Of a DNA stretch of 64,000 bases, positions 61,480 through 64,000 are shown in pieces (positions within the stretch are counted from its first letter, which is position 1; each line of letters starts with the position of its first letter). The position numbers and the translations under genes were made by a program. Origin of the DNA: an uncultured Lachnospiraceae bacterium (GTDB taxonomy: Bacteria > Bacillota > Clostridia > Lachnospirales > Lachnospiraceae); the NCBI GenBank assembly GCA_947629865.1, contig CANRFJ010000005.1, forward strand, positions 62,001 to 126,000. The letters run 5' to 3'. The notes under the pieces were generated by a model. That model did no database searches, was not told the origin of the DNA, and saw only the letters and a program-made list of their open reading frames with translations.

Positions 61480-63828
61480 TCACAGAACGATCTGTGCGTT
61501 TACAGTTCCGGCAGCGGCTGTCACAGTCCTGCCTCCTGCTGTAATTTGAAATGTTTTATCCGTTGCCCCATATGCAACATTGATTATATCTCCCCGCCTC
61601 TCCGCGTGAATCTCCGTCAATTTATTGGATTCACTGTCATAGATAACAGCAGAAGCGGTCTTGCCGTCTTCCAACTGGTAAATCACTGCCTCTGCAGCCT
61701 GCAGATAATCATACAACACGGTCATCCTGCCTTCTGCATCAAAATCACCATAGGTGATAATACTGTTTGGCCGGGCCAGAATCGGCATCTGGAAGTAATC
61801 ACAGGTTCTGGTATAATATTTCCCGCCTTCGTAAGTCTCTCCGGACTGGATATCCGTCCAGATTCCACAATCCGGTAAATAGAACTCGGCAATTCCTTCT
61901 TCATTCATAACCGGTACGATGCACAAATTGTCTCCCAGCATATATTGCTGATCCAGATATTTACAAGGTGTCTCGCCGGTAAAAGCGACGACCATGGCAC
62001 GCATCATCGGGACACCGACCTGATGGGTTTTATTTGCCTGCGCCCAGAGATATGGCATCATGCGCCCTTTCAATACAGTATAGTGCCGAAGGACATCACA
62101 GGCCTCATCATCATATAGCCAGGGCACACGATAAGAAGTAGAACCATGCAGACGGCTATGGGTGGACATCAGGCCAAATGCACACCATCTCTTATATACA
62201 TCTGCCGATGCCGTCGCTTCAAATCCGCCCATATCATGGGAGAAAAAGCCAAAACCGGAGGAACAAAGAGATAGTCCGCCGCGAAGCGTCTCAGCCATGG
62301 CAGAATATTCCGCATAACAATCGCCTCCCCAGTGTACCGGAAACCTCTGTCCGCCGACGGTTGCGCTGCGGGCAAAGAGACAGGCCTTGTTTTTCCCATA
62401 ATATTCCTCCAATGCTTCAAACACACACTTATTATAAAGATACGTATAATAGTTGTGCATTTTGATCGGATCCATTCCATTATAGTATTTTACCTTAGTC
62501 GGAATTCTCTCCCCAAAGTCCGTCTTGATATTATTGACGCCTATATCAAAAAGTTTCTTTAAGCAACTCTTGTACCAGTCCCAGGCCTCCGGATTGGTAA
62601 AATCCACTATCGCCATGCCGGGCTGCCACTGATCCGTCTGGAATACGCTTCCATCGGGATTTTTGATAAAATATCCCCTCTCTTTTCCTATGTCAAAAAG
62701 TCTGGACTGCTGCGCGATATAGGAATTGATCCAGACGCAAATCTCCAATCCCTTGTCGTGCAGCCTCTTTAACATACCCGCCGGATCCGGAAACATATCC
62801 CTGTTCCACTCAAAATTACACCACTCATACTCCTTCATCCAAAAACAGTCAAAATGAAATACCTGCAGAGGGATCTTGCGCTCCGCCATACCATCGACAA
62901 AACTGTTTACCGTTTCCTCATCGTAATTTGTCGAAAAGGAAGTGGACAGCCACAGGCCGAATGTATACGCCGGAGGCAGCGCCGGTTTGCCAGTCAGCGC
63001 AGTATAATTCTTCAGGACTTCTTCCAGGTATTCGCCCCCAATTACAAAATACTCCAGCTCCTCTCCCGGCTGAGTGAACGTCACTTTGGAAACGGTATCC
63101 GAATTCACTTCAAAGGATACCTTGTCAGAACTGTTGACAAAGACGCCGTATCCTTTGGAGGAAATATAAAACGGGATATTTTTATAACTCTGGTCAGAGC
63201 AAGTCCCGCCATCCGAATTCCAAATCTCAACATTCTGCCCATTCTTGACAAATGGCGTGAATTTCTCTCCGAAGCCATAAATACACTCGCCTATATCTGT
63301 CTTTAACTGCTCGCGGATATATGTGCGGTGCGGATCCTGCGGATAATTAAAAAACTCGTCGTCTTCCTGCAGTTTCATTCGGGCATTGGCAGTAAACTGA
63401 CTCTCGGAAATAATGGAAGTCGATCTCCATGTCCCTCCGGTCAATTGTTTATCTCCGTAATAAAACTGCACGTCCCAATCATCGCCAATCTTAATGACAA
63501 CTTTTGTATTGCCGGAAACCAACTCCGCCCTTCCCTCGCTCTTTGTAATCACAGGCGTGTAAGCGGCATCTTCATTCAGTTCAAAATGCGGTACATTGTC
63601 CAGTCCTCCTCTGTAATGGACAATATGTACTTTAATAATGTTTTCCAAAACGGACGAATATGTGATCTCCAGGTTCGGGCCTCCCAGCATCATGCCACGG
63701 TGCATAACGGTGTGAGGTGTAGCCAGCACTTTAATGGAATTCTCTGTCGTATCTACTTTATACGCCTGAGATACATAATCCACATCATATCCCTTTTTGT
63801 TCAGCCAGAATCCGTCTGTTACCTTCAA
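61480..63828 (-). CDS. GH31 alpha-xylosidase (YicI-like)
   Basis: A 782-residue cytoplasmic glycosidase that removes alpha-linked xylose, for example from xyloglucan oligomers. The N-terminal beta-sandwich carries GGPNLEITYSS. The catalytic barrel has the nucleophile Asp437 in NNIKTDFGERIP and the acid/base Asp503 in FPVHWGGDCYAEY; the 66-residue spacing equals that between D416 and D482 of E. coli YicI. Other family blocks: FHFDCFWMKEYEWCNFEWN and GFFSHDMGGFE. The start is TTG at 63828, with AAGGGG seven bases before it. Another gene ends 57 bases upstream on the same strand. Confidence 0.95.
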   Translation of the reverse strand: MKVTDGFWLNKKGYDVDYVSQAYKVDTTENSIKVLATPHTVMHRGMMLGGPNLEITYSSVLENIIKVHIVHYRGGLDNVPHFELNEDAAYTPVITKSEGRAELVSGNTKVVIKIGDDWDVQFYYGDKQLTGGTWRSTSIISESQFTANARMKLQEDDEFFNYPQDPHRTYIREQLKTDIGECIYGFGEKFTPFVKNGQNVEIWNSDGGTCSDQSYKNIPFYISSKGYGVFVNSSDKVSFEVNSDTVSKVTFTQPGEELEYFVIGGEYLEEVLKNYTALTGKPALPPAYTFGLWLSTSFSTNYDEETVNSFVDGMAERKIPLQVFHFDCFWMKEYEWCNFEWNRDMFPDPAGMLKRLHDKGLEICVWINSYIAQQSRLFDIGKERGYFIKNPDGSVFQTDQWQPGMAIVDFTNPEAWDWYKSCLKKLFDIGVNNIKTDFGERIPTKVKYYNGMDPIKMHNYYTYLYNKCVFEALEEYYGKNKACLFARSATVGGQRFPVHWGGDCYAEYSAMAETLRGGLSLCSSGFGFFSHDMGGFEATASADVYKRWCAFGLMSTHSRLHGSTSYRVPWLYDDEACDVLRHYTVLKGRMMPYLWAQANKTHQVGVPMMRAMVVAFTGETPCKYLDQQYMLGDNLCIVPVMNEEGIAEFYLPDCGIWTDIQSGETYEGGKYYTRTCDYFQMPILARPNSIITYGDFDAEGRMTVLYDYLQAAEAVIYQLEDGKTASAVIYDSESNKLTEIHAERRGDIINVAYGATDKTFQITAGGRTVTAAAGTVNAQIVL

Positions 63829-63885
63829 GTGTATACCCCTTTCTCACAAAGTACCATTACCAATCCTGTCGTTGCATTTATTCCT

Positions 63886-64000
63886 TTACTGAACCGTTAT
63901 CCTGAATAGCGAGATCTCATTCTCGTTCTGCACAACACAATAATAATTATCTTCATCATACTGCGCTGTATAAATCACATCTTCATACTCATCAAAAATC
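63886..64000 (-). CDS. Unidentified protein, C-terminal end only (runs off the window)
   Basis: The last 37 codons of a minus-strand gene, ending in NENEISLFRITVQ and a TAA at 63886. The stretch DEYEDVIYTAQYDEDNYYCVV is acidic with beta-type hydrophobic alternation. Too little is present to name a family. It is placed just upstream of the alpha-xylosidase gene and may be in the same operon. Confidence 0.6.
   Translation of the reverse strand, partial: IFDEYEDVIYTAQYDEDNYYCVVQNENEISLFRITVQ

Overview
The window comes from a Firmicute, most likely a Lachnospiraceae (Clostridium cluster XIVa) gut anaerobe. The evidence is the hrcA-grpE-dnaK-dnaJ operon behind a CIRCE operator, a T-box controlled aspS-gatCAB operon (indirect Asn-tRNA synthesis), a ferredoxin-like [FeFe] hydrogenase, enzymes for glucuronoxylan and xyloside breakdown, and strong AGGAGG ribosome sites. 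Most genes lie on the minus strand. No tRNA, rRNA, CRISPR array, phage or complete insertion sequence was seen.

Layout. 1-7375: 5' part of a class A penicillin-binding protein, a PAS protein with a degenerate GGDEF domain, a glycosyltransferase, an [FeFe] hydrogenase, a membrane diguanylate cyclase and a sodium:solute symporter, all on minus. 7450-8125: a dispersed palindromic element, then a type I toxin-antitoxin locus with a 39-residue membrane toxin and a convergent antisense RNA. 8189-16353: one long operon that looks like a rearranged dlt system (carrier protein, MBOAT acyltransferase, SGNH-like protein with Cys in the serine position, adenylation enzyme), continuing into a small secreted protein, a transglutaminase and an L,D-transpeptidase. 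16463-37591: eleven consecutive secreted-protein genes (CHAP and NlpC/P60 enzymes, DUF6273-like, BspA-type LRR, Big2, InlB-type repeats, Fn3-like lysine-rich C-termini). 37850-38500: a divergent XRE regulator behind an operator-like palindrome and a second copy of the palindromic element. 38587-45560: an Rpn-nuclease remnant, a chromate-type transporter and the heat-shock operon. 45550-50004: GH115 alpha-glucuronidase and glucuronate isomerase. 50036-52348: a FliK-like protein and a PilZ protein. 52451-57377: gatB, gatA, gatC and aspS with their T-box. 57515-60220: an ABC exporter and a zeta-toxin pair. 60367-64000: two small membrane proteins, GH31 alpha-xylosidase and the end of one more gene.

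How it fits together. The centre of the window (8-38 kb) is an envelope-building region. A membrane acylation module, wall cross-linking or remodelling enzymes and a set of cationic, wall-type secreted proteins sit next to each other. I infer that the acylation module sets the charge of an anionic wall polymer on which the lysine-rich proteins rest; this is a hypothesis. The sugar genes suit growth on plant glucuronoxylan and xyloglucan oligomers: GH115 releases glucuronate, UxaC feeds it to central metabolism, and GH31 removes alpha-xylose. Cyclic di-GMP signalling is represented by an active-looking cyclase, a degenerate GGDEF protein and a PilZ receptor.

The least explained items are the dlt-like operon with altered catalytic and specificity residues, the structured element placed before two unrelated genes, and the secreted-protein island. 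All calls rest on reading the sequence without database searches.
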